Assembly: GCA_026874595.1 (NCBI GenBank)
Contig: CM049312.1
Span: 25,227,956 to 25,291,955 of the forward strand
Length of the DNA stretch: 64,000 bases
Origin: Sipunculus nudus
Taxonomy: Eukaryota; Annelida; Sipuncula; Golfingiida; Sipunculidae
Direction: 5' to 3'
Of the stretch, positions 45,586-56,700 are shown in pieces. Numbering within the stretch: position 1 is the first letter of the stretch; each line of letters opens with the position of its first letter. Position numbers and translations under genes: made by a program. The notes beneath the pieces are model-generated. The model was given only the letters and a program-made list of their open reading frames with translations, searched no databases and had not been told where the DNA came from.

Positions 45586-48500
45586 TTAATCGGTAGAAAC
45601 CCGCCTGCGTTTCGGGTCCGGCTCGCCGGTAGGCATGAGAAAACGGAGAGCGGATGACAAATCGTTTTCGTCTATGCGGACGTAAGGGAAACGGGTACAA
45701 AAGTCATCGACGCACCTGAACGTCTCTGCGTCCAAGCTGCTTTTCGGCAGCTGTTCGATGTCCACTCCGCTGTTTCCTAAACGTGTGGATATTATCTGGT
45801 ACAACAGACCAGCCACTTTCTCGACAGGAACGTCAGGGTCCTCACACATGTCGTCCAAACACGTTTCGAGCTCTTGGATGCTTCCTGTCCTGCCGGCTGC
45901 GTCAATGCCGTGTAGCACACTGCGTGCAGCGTGGTGCACCTGCATGCGTTGAGAGAACGGCTCCGTGCTAACCCCCAGAAAGAGCGGGTATTGCCGTTTA
46001 TCGTCAGCATCTTGTTTTCCCGCACGCGGCCAGTTCATCGACTTGAGCGCGCCTGTATACAGTGCTGAGAGCTCAGTCTCGTTCACACCCATCAACATCC
46101 GGTGACGGACCACAAGATGGTTTTGCAGAACATAAAAATTCGGCCTCATACACGCCACCGTGACCTTGTAGCGCAAAGAACTAGCTTCGTTCAGGCAGGA
46201 CACGCCGTCCTTCACCATCACGAGACCGGCATCACGGAAGACGGGCATTTGCGCTTCACCAGACTCGCTCTTTGGGTTGTTAAAGGTGACGCCACCCCAT
46301 CCAGCTTGCACCCAAACGGGCAAAATGGCGTTTTCCTTCTGGTGTGCATCGGATAGCTGGCTCATGTGACAGAACAGCTGAGACTGGAGGAGGAAAGACG
46401 TGAATTCCTTGGAACCGCTGACATGTCTCCCGCCGCGCAGCGGGCTCGTCTCGACCAGCTGCACCAAACGCACCAGAGCATGCACGTCCGCTTGCCGCAG
46501 GTGCACCCCAGATTCCTCAGCATCCAACGCGAGTTCACGCAAGGTCTTTGCCTGGATCATCTTTTTAAGTGAAGGGTGGTAACAACTCTGTATGATCTGG
46601 ACTATCCAACCTTGCGTGTCACGAGACAGAGGTTTCGTGAAGACGGACAGACCGCTCACCCACCCCCACCCCGTTCCACGAAACCTCTCCTCTTCATGTT
46701 CGTGGTTGCCGATTATGTAGTCGTACGATGAATTCCGGACAACGCTTGTCACATCTGCCGCAACAGCCGGTGAAATTGTTTCATCCTCGACTGCATCGTC
46801 TGATAAACCAGACACCCGCGGAGTTACGGTGAAGTCACCCTGTTCCTGATATATGTCGGCAGCACTGACACCCGCACTGCGCGACTCCATGATCGAGGCA
46901 CGTATGGAACCGTGCGTTTCAGCAAACGGGGCATCAACGCTTCCCTGCGGACGCTGCCATCCTTTCTTGTTTGCGGAAGATTTATCTTTGTACCACGTGG
47001 TGGTGTTCATTTTACAGTATGCGTCTTGGACCTTGTACCAGACGCAATCCTTCGAACAGTGTTCGTGCGCCAGAACCCTCCCCTGATCGTGCAGGGAAGG
47101 TACACTCGCGCTCCTGACAACGTACGGCTTGTACGAGAACAACGGTTTGTCGAGCATCAACGGTGAATGCAAAAGCGTCAGTTGCACCTGCTGGTACGTA
47201 GCAGCTGCGCTCTGCAGCCGCTTGAATACATCTGCTTGCGCCATGTTAGAAGCCAGCAAGCACTGGTGCAGCAGTGTGCACTGGTGCATCTTCCACACAG
47301 CTGCACCCTGGTAGGCCAACATCTCGCCCGACAACGTGATGGCCAGTTCAGACCGCAGTTTCTCTACATCTGTCGCCCCCGCCTTCCTGTTAGCTGTTCT
47401 CTCGGCGGCGAGGTTCGCGAAGCGTTTGGCTTCCAACGTCACGCTCGCGACTGTATCAGTCACACACGAGAACATTTTGCAAACGCTCGTGACATCCAAA
47501 GGCGTACTGTCGTGCTTCTTTCGCAGCTGCGAGTCGGGTTTTGTAATGAAACAACCGGCGAGCGCGTCAATGAAGGACGTGTGTAGACGTCCCGCGTGGG
47601 GCTGCACGATCATATCCAGTTCCGGCGGTATTTCTTTGAGCACGCGTGCCAACACACCCGACGGTGCTTCTTGCGACTCTCTCCTTCTGCTGTCAGATTC
47701 TTTTCTCTGGACAAAGGACGATTTCTCAACATTGCCCGTAAAATGGGGTCCTTTGCACAGCACGTGCAACCCAGGTACGCATAGCCCGTCGTGAGCTGTC
47801 CCCCGCTTTTCGAGGATCTGCCTGACGGGGCGTGGGAACCACACACAGGGGCAGTTTTCCGGTCCCCTGTCCAAACTGACCCCGTCCTTGTGGCATTTGT
47901 GACACATACGTGTATTAATCGCTTTTTTCACATCGCTCAAGTCAGCGTCCCAGGGCACCCCTTCCGCCAGAGTTTCGAACGAATCTAGCGACCTGGCCGT
48001 AACGTGGAGGTCCAACGAAAGGCCGACAAGCCTTTGGGCCAAGACGGTATTGCCGTGGCGGCCTGCCGAGTCCATGTGCGATTTGACGTTGCCCTGACGC
48101 TCCTGCTTATCGAACGGTAGTTCGAAAGGGTAGTTGTCGATGTCAAACGAAGCACGCCATTTCTGCGACGTCCGTAGCTGGGCCTGCCTGTCGGTCAGTA
48201 AGAAAGACGTCATGTCCACGGCGGCTGAGTCCGTGGACTTCAGCAAACTGCACAGCAGTGAAGCCTCATTCAACCTCAACGACATTGCTACGGCTTCAGC
48301 CAGGCAAGGTGACATTTGGCGTTCCACGTGACCTGGCATCATGCGCTCCAGTTCTGCTGTACACTTCTCTGGGTTACCGAAAGGTGTGGCCTCCGCCTGT
48401 CGCACTAGGGAAAAGTGCACGTCCTCGTCGCATGGCCAGTTTTTGAATTCGACAGTGTCCGCGAACCGGCAACTGGTGTTCTGGGTGAGCGTGAGATACA

Positions 48501-49557
48501 CCAGCAGAGCAACCAAAGGGGCGGTTTCTTCAGATATCTGCCGCCGTTTGTCACATGCCTGTTGGTTTTGGTACGGGGATGAGAAACCTGGAGGTAGATC
48601 CACCTGCCGGTGCACTGGTGTGTCGAGCATGTAAACAACCACGTCTGCCAAGTACGGTTTGATATGTAGGTTGTGCATCAGGCCCCTGACGATGCTCCAC
48701 ATCAGCTGGCTGAGCACGGGTGACACGACCAGAAGGTTTTCAATGGGTTCTTCCGTCGGGGAATTCCTGTCGTCCTGCAGGACGTCCGCAAGCAACTGCT
48801 TCCGTTGCGGCCGTCGCTTCGGAGCAGAACGGCGTGTAGCGTAGGCCAGCGTCGCGTCCCACAAATCCACGGTGACCGCGTTTAGGTTTTCGTGCAGGGA
48901 TACGTCACGCCTGACAGAGTCCCGCACGAGGAACATGCAACCGTGCATGAGTGCGCTGATATGCGCCCACGTAAACGTTCCAAAGATGAAAAAATCTTTC
49001 GCCTCCAGTGGCGGTCCTTCACTCTTCACAACGCTCATGATCCGCTGCACAGTCAGGGAGTGCAGGTCCTTGCCATTGTCCACCAGGTCGGCAGACGTGT
49101 ATTTCTGCGGAACCGGAAAAAAATCGCTTTTCTCACAACCTTCCCAGGCGGGGGTTGTGGTCTGCAGCATGTCATCGATCACCTGCCTCACGTTCTTCAT
49201 TTGTCTCATCGGGTTGTCATGCTTGTGTAGACGCGGGTCATCGTACCCGTGCAGGAGGAACAAGAACGGATACCTGCCGGCACTGTTGACTTCACCGTCC
49301 GGTGTCTCCACGAAACCTTTCCAGGGCAGATCACTTTCCACGGTCAGCCCCCTCACGACAGGTAACCAACCACCGGGTTCCCCTTCGCATTGCGCCAACA
49401 GCTGTTTAACTATGATGCCTCCTGCGACGTCAAGCGAGAGCAAATCGTCCCTCTTGACCACATACAAACGGGCAGGCGTGATATCCCCCAGATCGCCGGT
49501 CTCGCAAAGACTGGTGTAGTCTCTCTCGTCTGGTTTACTACCACCCGACCTGTGCAT
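45586..49557 (-). CDS. Major capsid protein candidate
   Basis: The 1323-residue protein starts at an ATG 89 bases after a TATA box. It has no signal peptide, membrane span or enzyme motif. Secondary structure looks mixed, with long helical stretches and buried-looking Trp and Phe segments late in the chain (VWVQAGWGGVTFNNP, near residue 1080). The length is right for herpesvirus major capsid proteins (about 1300-1400) and the protease/scaffold that serves them lies two genes away, with one unknown gene between. I found no decisive sequence motif, so this is an inference from size, composition and neighbourhood. A large tegument protein is the main alternative. Confidence 0.6.
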   Translation of the reverse strand: MHRSGGSKPDERDYTSLCETGDLGDITPARLYVVKRDDLLSLDVAGGIIVKQLLAQCEGEPGGWLPVVRGLTVESDLPWKGFVETPDGEVNSAGRYPFLFLLHGYDDPRLHKHDNPMRQMKNVRQVIDDMLQTTTPAWEGCEKSDFFPVPQKYTSADLVDNGKDLHSLTVQRIMSVVKSEGPPLEAKDFFIFGTFTWAHISALMHGCMFLVRDSVRRDVSLHENLNAVTVDLWDATLAYATRRSAPKRRPQRKQLLADVLQDDRNSPTEEPIENLLVVSPVLSQLMWSIVRGLMHNLHIKPYLADVVVYMLDTPVHRQVDLPPGFSSPYQNQQACDKRRQISEETAPLVALLVYLTLTQNTSCRFADTVEFKNWPCDEDVHFSLVRQAEATPFGNPEKCTAELERMMPGHVERQMSPCLAEAVAMSLRLNEASLLCSLLKSTDSAAVDMTSFLLTDRQAQLRTSQKWRASFDIDNYPFELPFDKQERQGNVKSHMDSAGRHGNTVLAQRLVGLSLDLHVTARSLDSFETLAEGVPWDADLSDVKKAINTRMCHKCHKDGVSLDRGPENCPCVWFPRPVRQILEKRGTAHDGLCVPGLHVLCKGPHFTGNVEKSSFVQRKESDSRRRESQEAPSGVLARVLKEIPPELDMIVQPHAGRLHTSFIDALAGCFITKPDSQLRKKHDSTPLDVTSVCKMFSCVTDTVASVTLEAKRFANLAAERTANRKAGATDVEKLRSELAITLSGEMLAYQGAAVWKMHQCTLLHQCLLASNMAQADVFKRLQSAAATYQQVQLTLLHSPLMLDKPLFSYKPYVVRSASVPSLHDQGRVLAHEHCSKDCVWYKVQDAYCKMNTTTWYKDKSSANKKGWQRPQGSVDAPFAETHGSIRASIMESRSAGVSAADIYQEQGDFTVTPRVSGLSDDAVEDETISPAVAADVTSVVRNSSYDYIIGNHEHEEERFRGTGWGWVSGLSVFTKPLSRDTQGWIVQIIQSCYHPSLKKMIQAKTLRELALDAEESGVHLRQADVHALVRLVQLVETSPLRGGRHVSGSKEFTSFLLQSQLFCHMSQLSDAHQKENAILPVWVQAGWGGVTFNNPKSESGEAQMPVFRDAGLVMVKDGVSCLNEASSLRYKVTVACMRPNFYVLQNHLVVRHRMLMGVNETELSALYTGALKSMNWPRAGKQDADDKRQYPLFLGVSTEPFSQRMQVHHAARSVLHGIDAAGRTGSIQELETCLDDMCEDPDVPVEKVAGLLYQIISTRLGNSGVDIEQLPKSSLDAETFRCVDDFCTRFPYVRIDENDLSSALRFLMPTGEPDPKRRRVSTD

Positions 49558-49645
49558 GTTTGAACCGTATGTCTACGCTTCTGGTCGAAACAACTGTCAA
49601 GTCCTGCAACTGCGAGCACAATAAGCGAAACGCAGTCGGTGCGCG

Positions 49646-49653
49646 CTTTTATA
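49646..49653 (-). promoter_or_regulatory. TATA box for the capsid candidate
   Basis: TATAAAAG on the minus strand, 89 bases before the ATG at 49557. CACGTG at 49707-49712 lies 55 bases further upstream, in the shared divergent spacer. Confidence 0.55.
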
Positions 49654-49706
49654 AGGAGGTCTGGCGTCAAACCGTTTCCTACTGCTGCATGATATGCTGT
49701 GGCAAC

Positions 49707-49712
49707 CACGTG
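49707..49712. promoter_or_regulatory. E-box in divergent capsid-gene spacer
   Basis: CCACGTGACA between the capsid candidate (minus) and the 471-residue gene (plus). Half of the TCACGTGA palindrome is kept. Confidence 0.4.
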
Positions 49713-49833
49713 ACAAGGCAGCTTTACAAAAAATGAGTTCGGCGTGTGAAACACACAAGTGATACTTCAGAGTGTGGAGCGACTTCTGGAACTCATACCA
49801 TCAGAAGACCCCGACTAGACAGGGTATGATTAC

Positions 49834-51249
49834 ATGGTACAACACCGCACACACACAAATATACACCGGGCCATGCAAAAGGATATCCGTTCACACATCA
49901 AACAAGTGGCAGAGCACGTGGATTCATGGTTCAGGAAAACACGTCAGCTACACGGGGAAAATAAGGACGGCCATCCCGTGGATTGGTGGTACACAACAGT
50001 CGCCCCAGCCTTACAGGAATTCGTTAAGTCTCACAAGGAATGGGAACAATGCATCTTACAGCTGACCAGGCAGACCAGAAGGGCGAAGAGGACGAGGGGC
50101 GGGGACAATCACAGTGCCGCAAAGAACGGCGAACCAAACACGGTTAACGACCCAGCATCAAACGCTGGGGATAACGGCCATCACACAACACACGGGGCCC
50201 AACCAGAACTGAAGCAGCTGGCCACACATTTGCTCGAACACTACGTGGACGTTCACGGTCAAGACACGGTCAGCGTCTCGTGGGACCGGCATATCGCAAA
50301 TGTAAGTACAGATGTGTTTTCTGGCACGTGGCTGGACGAGCTGGCGAGCATAATGGGTTTCACCTTGGCCCCCAACCGTAAAACCGGAAATATATTCAAT
50401 ACAGCAGAGTCAAGGATAAAGAAGAACAAAGGGCATCCTTCGCTGAAACTGAAACAGTTACAATTGCGAACGGTGGGAGTTCTCCTGTTGTTCGACGCCA
50501 CCCTGGTGTCGTTGGCCTGCTCATACGTGCAAATCGGGCTCCCAGTGTTCGCAACTTTTGAGACTGTGTACCTATACGCAAGTATGTGGGCGTTACTGAG
50601 GGGAGCGCCGGCCGGAAACGTATCACGCGAAACAACGCATGTACTACGTGCTCTGGCGGTTATGCACTCCCATTGTTCTAACAGAGACACCAGGTCGACT
50701 TTGGCTAAGGTTGTCGCGAGCGCTGCAGCGCGGCCCATCACTTCATCCCAATGCGACGGTACTTGCGTGTTAAACGCCTGGGAGATGTGGGCGCACGCTT
50801 ACCCTTGCCTGCTGATCACCACAAAAACACGTACGGCACATGACCCTTGGCACCTGAATATAACACCATTCTCACGTGATCACACGCAAGTACTCGCCGG
50901 CGTAAAAACGGCCATCGACAGGCACATACACCAAACGTGCGCGGAACTAGCGGGTGTGTGCCCACGTGACATAAACACAACCGAGACGGAAGGTGGAAAA
51001 CACATCAGGGAAGGGACAAACACAGACCCGACACGTCAACACGCACAGACTGAGGCGGTGGAAAACAAACACAGTCTGGAACTTTACACGTTGGGAGAAC
51101 ATTACATGTTTCCACGTTTGCATCCACTGGGCGAGATACGGGACACTGTGCAGATTTTTCGCGACAACAGAACACAGAGCGCAGAAGCACGAGCCGAACG
51201 GGCAGTGTTCCCGCCGGCAAAGTTGCACCTGCCGATGCCTGAACATTAA
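49834..51249 (+). CDS. Hypothetical 471-residue protein in the capsid gene block
   Basis: It starts at an ATG. A basic patch (RRAKRTRGG) lies near residue 85, then a low-complexity Asn/Gly/His linker. The central part has a hydrophobic stretch (VGVLLLFDATLVSLACSYV, about 210-228) followed by FETVYLYASMWALLRG; together they look like buried core helices rather than membrane anchors. The C-terminal 90 residues are polar. It sits between the capsid candidate and the protease/scaffold gene, and its size is close to triplex capsid subunits of other herpesviruses. That link is positional only. Family not recognised. Confidence 0.72.
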   Translation: MVQHRTHTNIHRAMQKDIRSHIKQVAEHVDSWFRKTRQLHGENKDGHPVDWWYTTVAPALQEFVKSHKEWEQCILQLTRQTRRAKRTRGGDNHSAAKNGEPNTVNDPASNAGDNGHHTTHGAQPELKQLATHLLEHYVDVHGQDTVSVSWDRHIANVSTDVFSGTWLDELASIMGFTLAPNRKTGNIFNTAESRIKKNKGHPSLKLKQLQLRTVGVLLLFDATLVSLACSYVQIGLPVFATFETVYLYASMWALLRGAPAGNVSRETTHVLRALAVMHSHCSNRDTRSTLAKVVASAAARPITSSQCDGTCVLNAWEMWAHAYPCLLITTKTRTAHDPWHLNITPFSRDHTQVLAGVKTAIDRHIHQTCAELAGVCPRDINTTETEGGKHIREGTNTDPTRQHAQTEAVENKHSLELYTLGEHYMFPRLHPLGEIRDTVQIFRDNRTQSAEARAERAVFPPAKLHLPMPEH

Positions 51250-51382
51250 GTATACGACAGAAACCCCTCCCGCCGAAAGAAATCACGAAGAAGAACATAA
51301 CCTCACTGTTTATTTACCCCGGTGCAAGCGCCAGAAAACGACAACAAATGACATGTGACATAATTGCACGAGCACCATAAAC

Positions 51383-53584
51383 ATGTTCGCAGTTTGCTGT
51401 TTAGCCAGTACATGTCCCCAGGTATGGAAAAGGTTAAACGGACCCGATCGTGGAAAATACCGTCTTTCAGACGCCATCTTACGTCACGTATCACTAGGGG
51501 TGGACGATAGTTCAGATGCACCGAAGGATGTGAACAGAAACGCGTCATGCACCAAACCCGTGTTCATCACGCACGACCGGCTCTCCCCCCCTGTCGGGAG
51601 CTTGATCCACATACGTCATCTCCCAGACGTCGGGCTGTTTGGGGTTATACAGTTGGACCCGAGGTTCGTGGGTGTGCTCACACGGGCGTGTCCCTACTTT
51701 GTGGACAGATCACCGGCAAACCGTGAAAACTCTTCTACGAAAGACCTTCTGCGGGCGCTGTTCCCCGCTGTGTCGTTGTCCTCACTGAAGTTGTCAGACA
51801 CGTTTTCAGAACAGGGTTGTCCGACTAAGGAGGACCTGGAGATTGCTGCCGGACCGGACTTCCTGAACCACGTTTCGTTGACGATGAACAACGCCCGTGC
51901 AGGCTGCCTTGCCATGTACTGCACAAGTCTGCATTTGGACGAACAGGATTATGAGCACACTGAAAACGAGAACCTGTTCGAACACCTCGGCCTGAGCCCG
52001 GAACTGTACAGGGATATAATTAAAGAGGCTGAAGTGCGTGTCCTCCCAGAGGAGACATTCAACACAGACGAGACCACAGTTCCCACCTGGCACAACCTGC
52101 TCTTTGGGGCAGCACTTAACCCTTTCACGGTCAAACAATGCAAGAAACAAGAACTCGAACAGCTTGGGTTGGCTTCGACATTTATTGACGCTGAAAACAA
52201 ATCAGACGCTGGTGCGGACAGTCCACTCGCTGGGCACGCTGAAACCTCAACACCGCTGAAACCAGCTTCACCACAAACACCGCTGAAACCAGCTTCACCA
52301 CAAACGTGTATTTGTGATGAACAGGAACATTCTGACGACACCGATCTGATCAATCTTTCAGACAGGGGCAAATCGACCTTGACCGTAGTGGAAGGCAGTT
52401 CCGGAAACCCCGAACGACTGGCCGCAGACATGTCATCATCAAACAGTAACGCGCCAGTAACCCCTAACGGTTCCGGGCAGTTAACAGCCGACATGAAGGA
52501 GTGGATAACGGGTCAAGAAGAACTACTGCAAAGGTTGAAATCTAAGTACGGCCGGGTCGATGCGGAAGCGCCTGTGCAGATTCAGGCTGCACCATGGCCG
52601 CACGGTTCTTTCGGTTACGCATCCCCGACGGTCGGAACACAAACGCAGCCGTCAGCTTATGCGCCAGGGTCCGGGGTCTGGTGGCCGGGTTCGCCGACGA
52701 ACGCAGGGCCCGTCTTCCAACCAGGGCATTACGCATCAGCGCGCTTCTCGCCCTATCAGCCACCCGCGACACCGTTGTACCCGCAAGCACCTGTGGCGCC
52801 GCCCCCACCTTTTGCGAGTGACGGCAGCACGACCGGGTTCGACAGGCACACGGTACAAACGCCGCACACGCAGCAGCAACCCTCCACCGTGCATTATTAC
52901 TTTTACGGTGATAACGGTAAACAGCATATCGCGGACAGAAGGACAGGGTCATCGTCAAGAGGTGATGATAAAACGGAACAAGAAGCCGCGCATCACAACC
53001 ACGCACGCACGTCGGACACTGGTGGCCACTCCGGGCTTGATATGTTGAAATCCCCAGAAACGCAAAGAGCGTCCGTTTTTTCCCCTGCCGGGCTCGAGTC
53101 CACCGTTAAAACACTGCAGGAGACGGTGGAAAAACTGACAACACACGTTCACACAAACGTTCACCCTGCCCACCCACCTCACACGTTTCAAGCCAGTCAA
53201 CCTTCCGTTCAGCCAGCCGCAGCACATGCTCCTGCCCATCCCCCGTCTATTGAGACTACGGTGGGTGACCAAAAAGACGGCCGTGACAGTCGCGCGTTAC
53301 TGCAAGAACTTGTTCGGGGTATCGCAGATGTCGTAGAGCAAAACAGACGTGACAGAGGTGACGTTGCGTCAGGTGAACCACAGGTCTCCTCCGCTGTCAC
53401 ATCTGACACCCCTACAGAGGGTGGCCAAACCGGCAGGGATAAACCACGCGGTAAACCAGCAGACACCGTAGAGGCCGAACGGGAACCGTCCGCTGAAAAA
53501 GAGCCAGCACTGTCAAAGGTTGTGACAGATAGGCTGAAGTTATTGGATAAGATGTTGAAGCCCCCAGCCGCATCCAGTTTTTGA
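51383..53584 (+). CDS. Capsid maturation protease and scaffold protein
   Basis: The 733-residue protein starts at an ATG. The N-terminal 190 residues match the herpesvirus assemblin fold in motif order and spacing: IHIRHLPDVGLFGVI with catalytic His at about 79, VSLSSL with catalytic Ser at 131-134, and NHVSL with the second His at 163. This Ser-His-His triad is unique to herpesvirus proteases. The rest (about 270-733) is a low-complexity Pro/Gln/His/Ser scaffold with a helical coil (MKEWITGQEELLQRLKSKYG) and a short C-terminal helix (DRLKLLDKMLK) of the kind that binds the major capsid protein. An internal ATG near residue 352 or 372 could start a scaffold-only product. It contains a 27-bp duplication. 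Confidence 0.88.
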   Translation: MFAVCCLASTCPQVWKRLNGPDRGKYRLSDAILRHVSLGVDDSSDAPKDVNRNASCTKPVFITHDRLSPPVGSLIHIRHLPDVGLFGVIQLDPRFVGVLTRACPYFVDRSPANRENSSTKDLLRALFPAVSLSSLKLSDTFSEQGCPTKEDLEIAAGPDFLNHVSLTMNNARAGCLAMYCTSLHLDEQDYEHTENENLFEHLGLSPELYRDIIKEAEVRVLPEETFNTDETTVPTWHNLLFGAALNPFTVKQCKKQELEQLGLASTFIDAENKSDAGADSPLAGHAETSTPLKPASPQTPLKPASPQTCICDEQEHSDDTDLINLSDRGKSTLTVVEGSSGNPERLAADMSSSNSNAPVTPNGSGQLTADMKEWITGQEELLQRLKSKYGRVDAEAPVQIQAAPWPHGSFGYASPTVGTQTQPSAYAPGSGVWWPGSPTNAGPVFQPGHYASARFSPYQPPATPLYPQAPVAPPPPFASDGSTTGFDRHTVQTPHTQQQPSTVHYYFYGDNGKQHIADRRTGSSSRGDDKTEQEAAHHNHARTSDTGGHSGLDMLKSPETQRASVFSPAGLESTVKTLQETVEKLTTHVHTNVHPAHPPHTFQASQPSVQPAAAHAPAHPPSIETTVGDQKDGRDSRALLQELVRGIADVVEQNRRDRGDVASGEPQVSSAVTSDTPTEGGQTGRDKPRGKPADTVEAEREPSAEKEPALSKVVTDRLKLLDKMLKPPAASSF
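52251..52304. repeat. 27-bp tandem duplication in the scaffold
   Basis: Two copies of a 27-bp unit (52251-52277 and 52278-52304) encode TPLKPASPQ twice, between the protease and scaffold parts. Confidence 0.85.
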
Positions 53585-53599
53585 ATGGCGCGCGCATAT

Positions 53600-53609
53600 G
53601 TCACGTGAC
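53600..53609. promoter_or_regulatory. Palindromic E-box GTCACGTGAC upstream of the helicase
   Basis: A perfect 10-bp palindrome identical to the one at 8474-8483, three bases before a TATATAAC element. It lies 16 bases after the scaffold stop. Confidence 0.55.
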
Positions 53610-53611
53610 TG

Positions 53612-53627
53612 TATATAACATATATAA
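53612..53627 (+). promoter_or_regulatory. Double TATA element for the helicase
   Basis: TATATAAC occurs twice (53612-53619 and 53621-53627), about 165 bases before the ATG at 53788, right after the E-box palindrome. Confidence 0.5.
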
Positions 53628-53787
53628 CACAGGGGCGTCCGATTACCCTAATCAGTCATGCTCCCGGCTTGAGGTGAGTCAGTGCACCACTTTTAAGCAG
53701 TCTGACCTGACACAGGACACGCCATCCTAACATTTTATTTTGAGCTCCCTCCTGCGCATATTGTACACGAACAGACATCTTTGTCAG

Positions 53788-56700
53788 ATGGCTTTGACAG
53801 AAGATAAACGTGAAAGACTCATTCTGACAACAACAAGCATAGCGGACAACTTGGCCGAGTCGATTCGCACCGAGCAACACCGCGTCCCCGTGCCAACGTG
53901 GATGCAGCGCCCGTCGCCGCCGTACGAGACAGAAAAATGGCTCCATCAACTGGAACATATGACATGGCCGTTCCCCAGTTCTATATTCGACCCGAACCAG
54001 GCCTTGATACCCGACGAAGCAGAACGTTGCAAATGGGAGATCCTCCGCCGGGCGGCGGACCCTACCGTTCCGGCGACGCCTGGTTCTTTCACTCCCGTAC
54101 ATTTCCGCTGTTACGTCGTGACGGGCCCGGCCGGCGCGGGTAAAAGCACGCTGGTGGACATCCTCACCGCCAACACACATATGGTGTGCACCGCCGCCGG
54201 AAACGCCTCCGTGACCAACCTCCACAACGCTCTGAAGTCACACCAAGTGGGGCGCGTCGGGACGTTAGCGAAACTGCAGTTGATGTACAACTGCCGTGAA
54301 GCAGAACCCCGCGAGCCGGCTTCGACACTGAACCCTACCTCCTTCGCAGAAGCCCAGCTGGACGGGATTCTTACAGACCACAGGAATTTCCGGTCTCAGT
54401 TCGACAACCTTAAAATGAAACTTAAAAGGATAGAAACGGCGCTGGGTACGGAATGGGCTCGCTACGCCGAGGCATTTGAAAGGGAAGACGACACTGTGGC
54501 CCGGCACGGGAACAAGGTATCGTACATCAAAGGCAGGAAAATAATACAGCCACGGTCCCGCATGCGTCCCGGCTTCGATCCCGCGGTAAAATTGGCCGGT
54601 CAGGTGTCGTCCAGTAAACCTCTTCGCAGTGGCGCTACGCAGGGGCGGTGTAACAAGAAGGATCAACAACACAGGGACTTCACATGCATGGCGAACATGG
54701 GGTTGAAACGGGTGGACATGCCATGGTTACAGTCTAGTTTCCGGTTTGATTTCCCTCAAATATGCAGCAGTAACGTCGTGCTAGTGGACGAGGCGGGGAT
54801 GGCCAGCAGCTACAACTTATATACATACGCTTTCTTGTATCGGTACGCGGCGTGCCGTCTTGGGATCTACCACGAGAAACCTCTGGTTTTCATTTTACTG
54901 GGTTCAGAAAGCCAGTCGACGGCTATACGGTCAGACGGTATGGGACCCGTGGCGAACCGAGTGCCGGCCGTCAGCATGCTGCAGCATGTTTGCAACGTCC
55001 CTATCATCGCCAAGGCCACCGGCGTGTACGAACCAAATCACACCGTCGTGATGCACGTCAACAAAAGGTGCCACTTGGAAATAAGCGAACTCCTTTACGA
55101 CCTTCACTACGGCATAAGGGACCCCGACACCATCCGTCTGTTGGACAAACACGTGGTGCCGTCCCACGTGGTAGAGGAACCAATGAGCCTGGACACAACC
55201 GCGGACGGCACCGCGACAGACCTCACAGGCTGCATCAGAATATTCGCCAGTAACGACGAAGTCGCAGAGTATGACAAACTTTGCAAACAAACTATGGAAT
55301 CCGCCGATTTGGGCATATGGGTTTTCCTGAACGTCCACGACGCGATCGCGTACCTGTCCGTTTTGCAGGCGCAGTTCAGAGAACAGCGGATGCCGGGCAG
55401 GAAACGTCGACGACCGTTACGTGAGAAGCAGGATAACCGGAGGGTGGACGACATGTTTCGTGACGCGTGGGCAAAACGAGCCCTACCTAACTCGGGTGCA
55501 CAGCCTCCGGGAGACAAGGAAAACAGCTCCACGTCAGTCGGTCTGAACTGGGGGTCCGATCACCAAATGGCCCCGATGGTTACCGAAACGGGGCTGGTGT
55601 TAACCTCACTCGATTCGTTCATAGACTCACTATACACACACGCCCCGAACCTGTTTGGGTTCGAGTACACGAGTGAGTCTGTGCATTATTTCGCGGGTGG
55701 AAAAGTGTACGAGCCAGAAGGCGAATACTACCCTCCACCCGACAGGAAGAGAGAAGACAACCACATACTGCGGCCAAAGGCGACAAAGGACACTTGGGAA
55801 ATCACGGACGACCCGGCACCAGAAAACTTCACGGACAGCCAAGGCCCGGTAAACGGCCACAAAGTACGGGAAAAGGAAACCCCCCGTCCGGACGCGAGAC
55901 AGACAGACCCCTTGCTCCCTCAAAGATACAGAGTTCTCATGTGTAAGCACACCCTGCCGGTCGGCAAACCCGCTGTATGTCGGCGGGCATGTCAGTTCGT
56001 GCTGACAGGGTTCAAGGGACCTTTCCGCTTGCTGATGAGAACGGCGCTACCCAGGATGTGCCTGTCCTTCCTCCCTGCCCACACACCGTTCGTTTGTGCC
56101 ATCCTGCAAGGAGCGTACGAGGCCCTGTACAGCCTGCTGTCCGACAAGGGGGTGGCTGACCGATTCATGGCCAAACACTCACTCGGGCAAGAAGGTGAAT
56201 GTGTTGACGAAACCATTAGCCGTTTCGACGTAGATGCTTCTGCAGATGCTCCCGACCCTGCCACGGATTTTGACTACCTGAACACGCTGGTGTCTGATCT
56301 CAGCACAACATACATGCGTGCCGCTGACGAATACCCGGACATCTCCGAATGTGAGGTGCACCTGGGTCTAACGTGCCTCACAGAACCGGAAGGCTCGGCG
56401 GACAAAGGCCTGGGAGCTGTCGACCAGCGGTACGTGATACCGAACCAGGTATTAGATACAGCCGAAGTAGTCACCGTGCTCGGGAGCAGGACCATACCCG
56501 CCGATTCTCCGTTCGACGCCCTTAATTACCAGCCTTACGAAAAGTCGACCCTGCCCCGTTTCGTAAAAGCCGTGCGTTCCTCAGGCGACAAGTTCGAGCT
56601 GCGGTGCGCGGTGGTGTGTTCCGAAGAGACGGGTTGGGTCGGCCTCGCATTACCGTCATCTGAAGAGTACATCACAGAACCAGAAATCGACGTGCCCCGT

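Noticed and set aside
50300..50310. AATGTAAGTA splice-donor-like site inside the 471-residue gene
   Set aside because: The frame continues with ordinary coding sequence on both sides, and no matching acceptor with a frame gain was seen.
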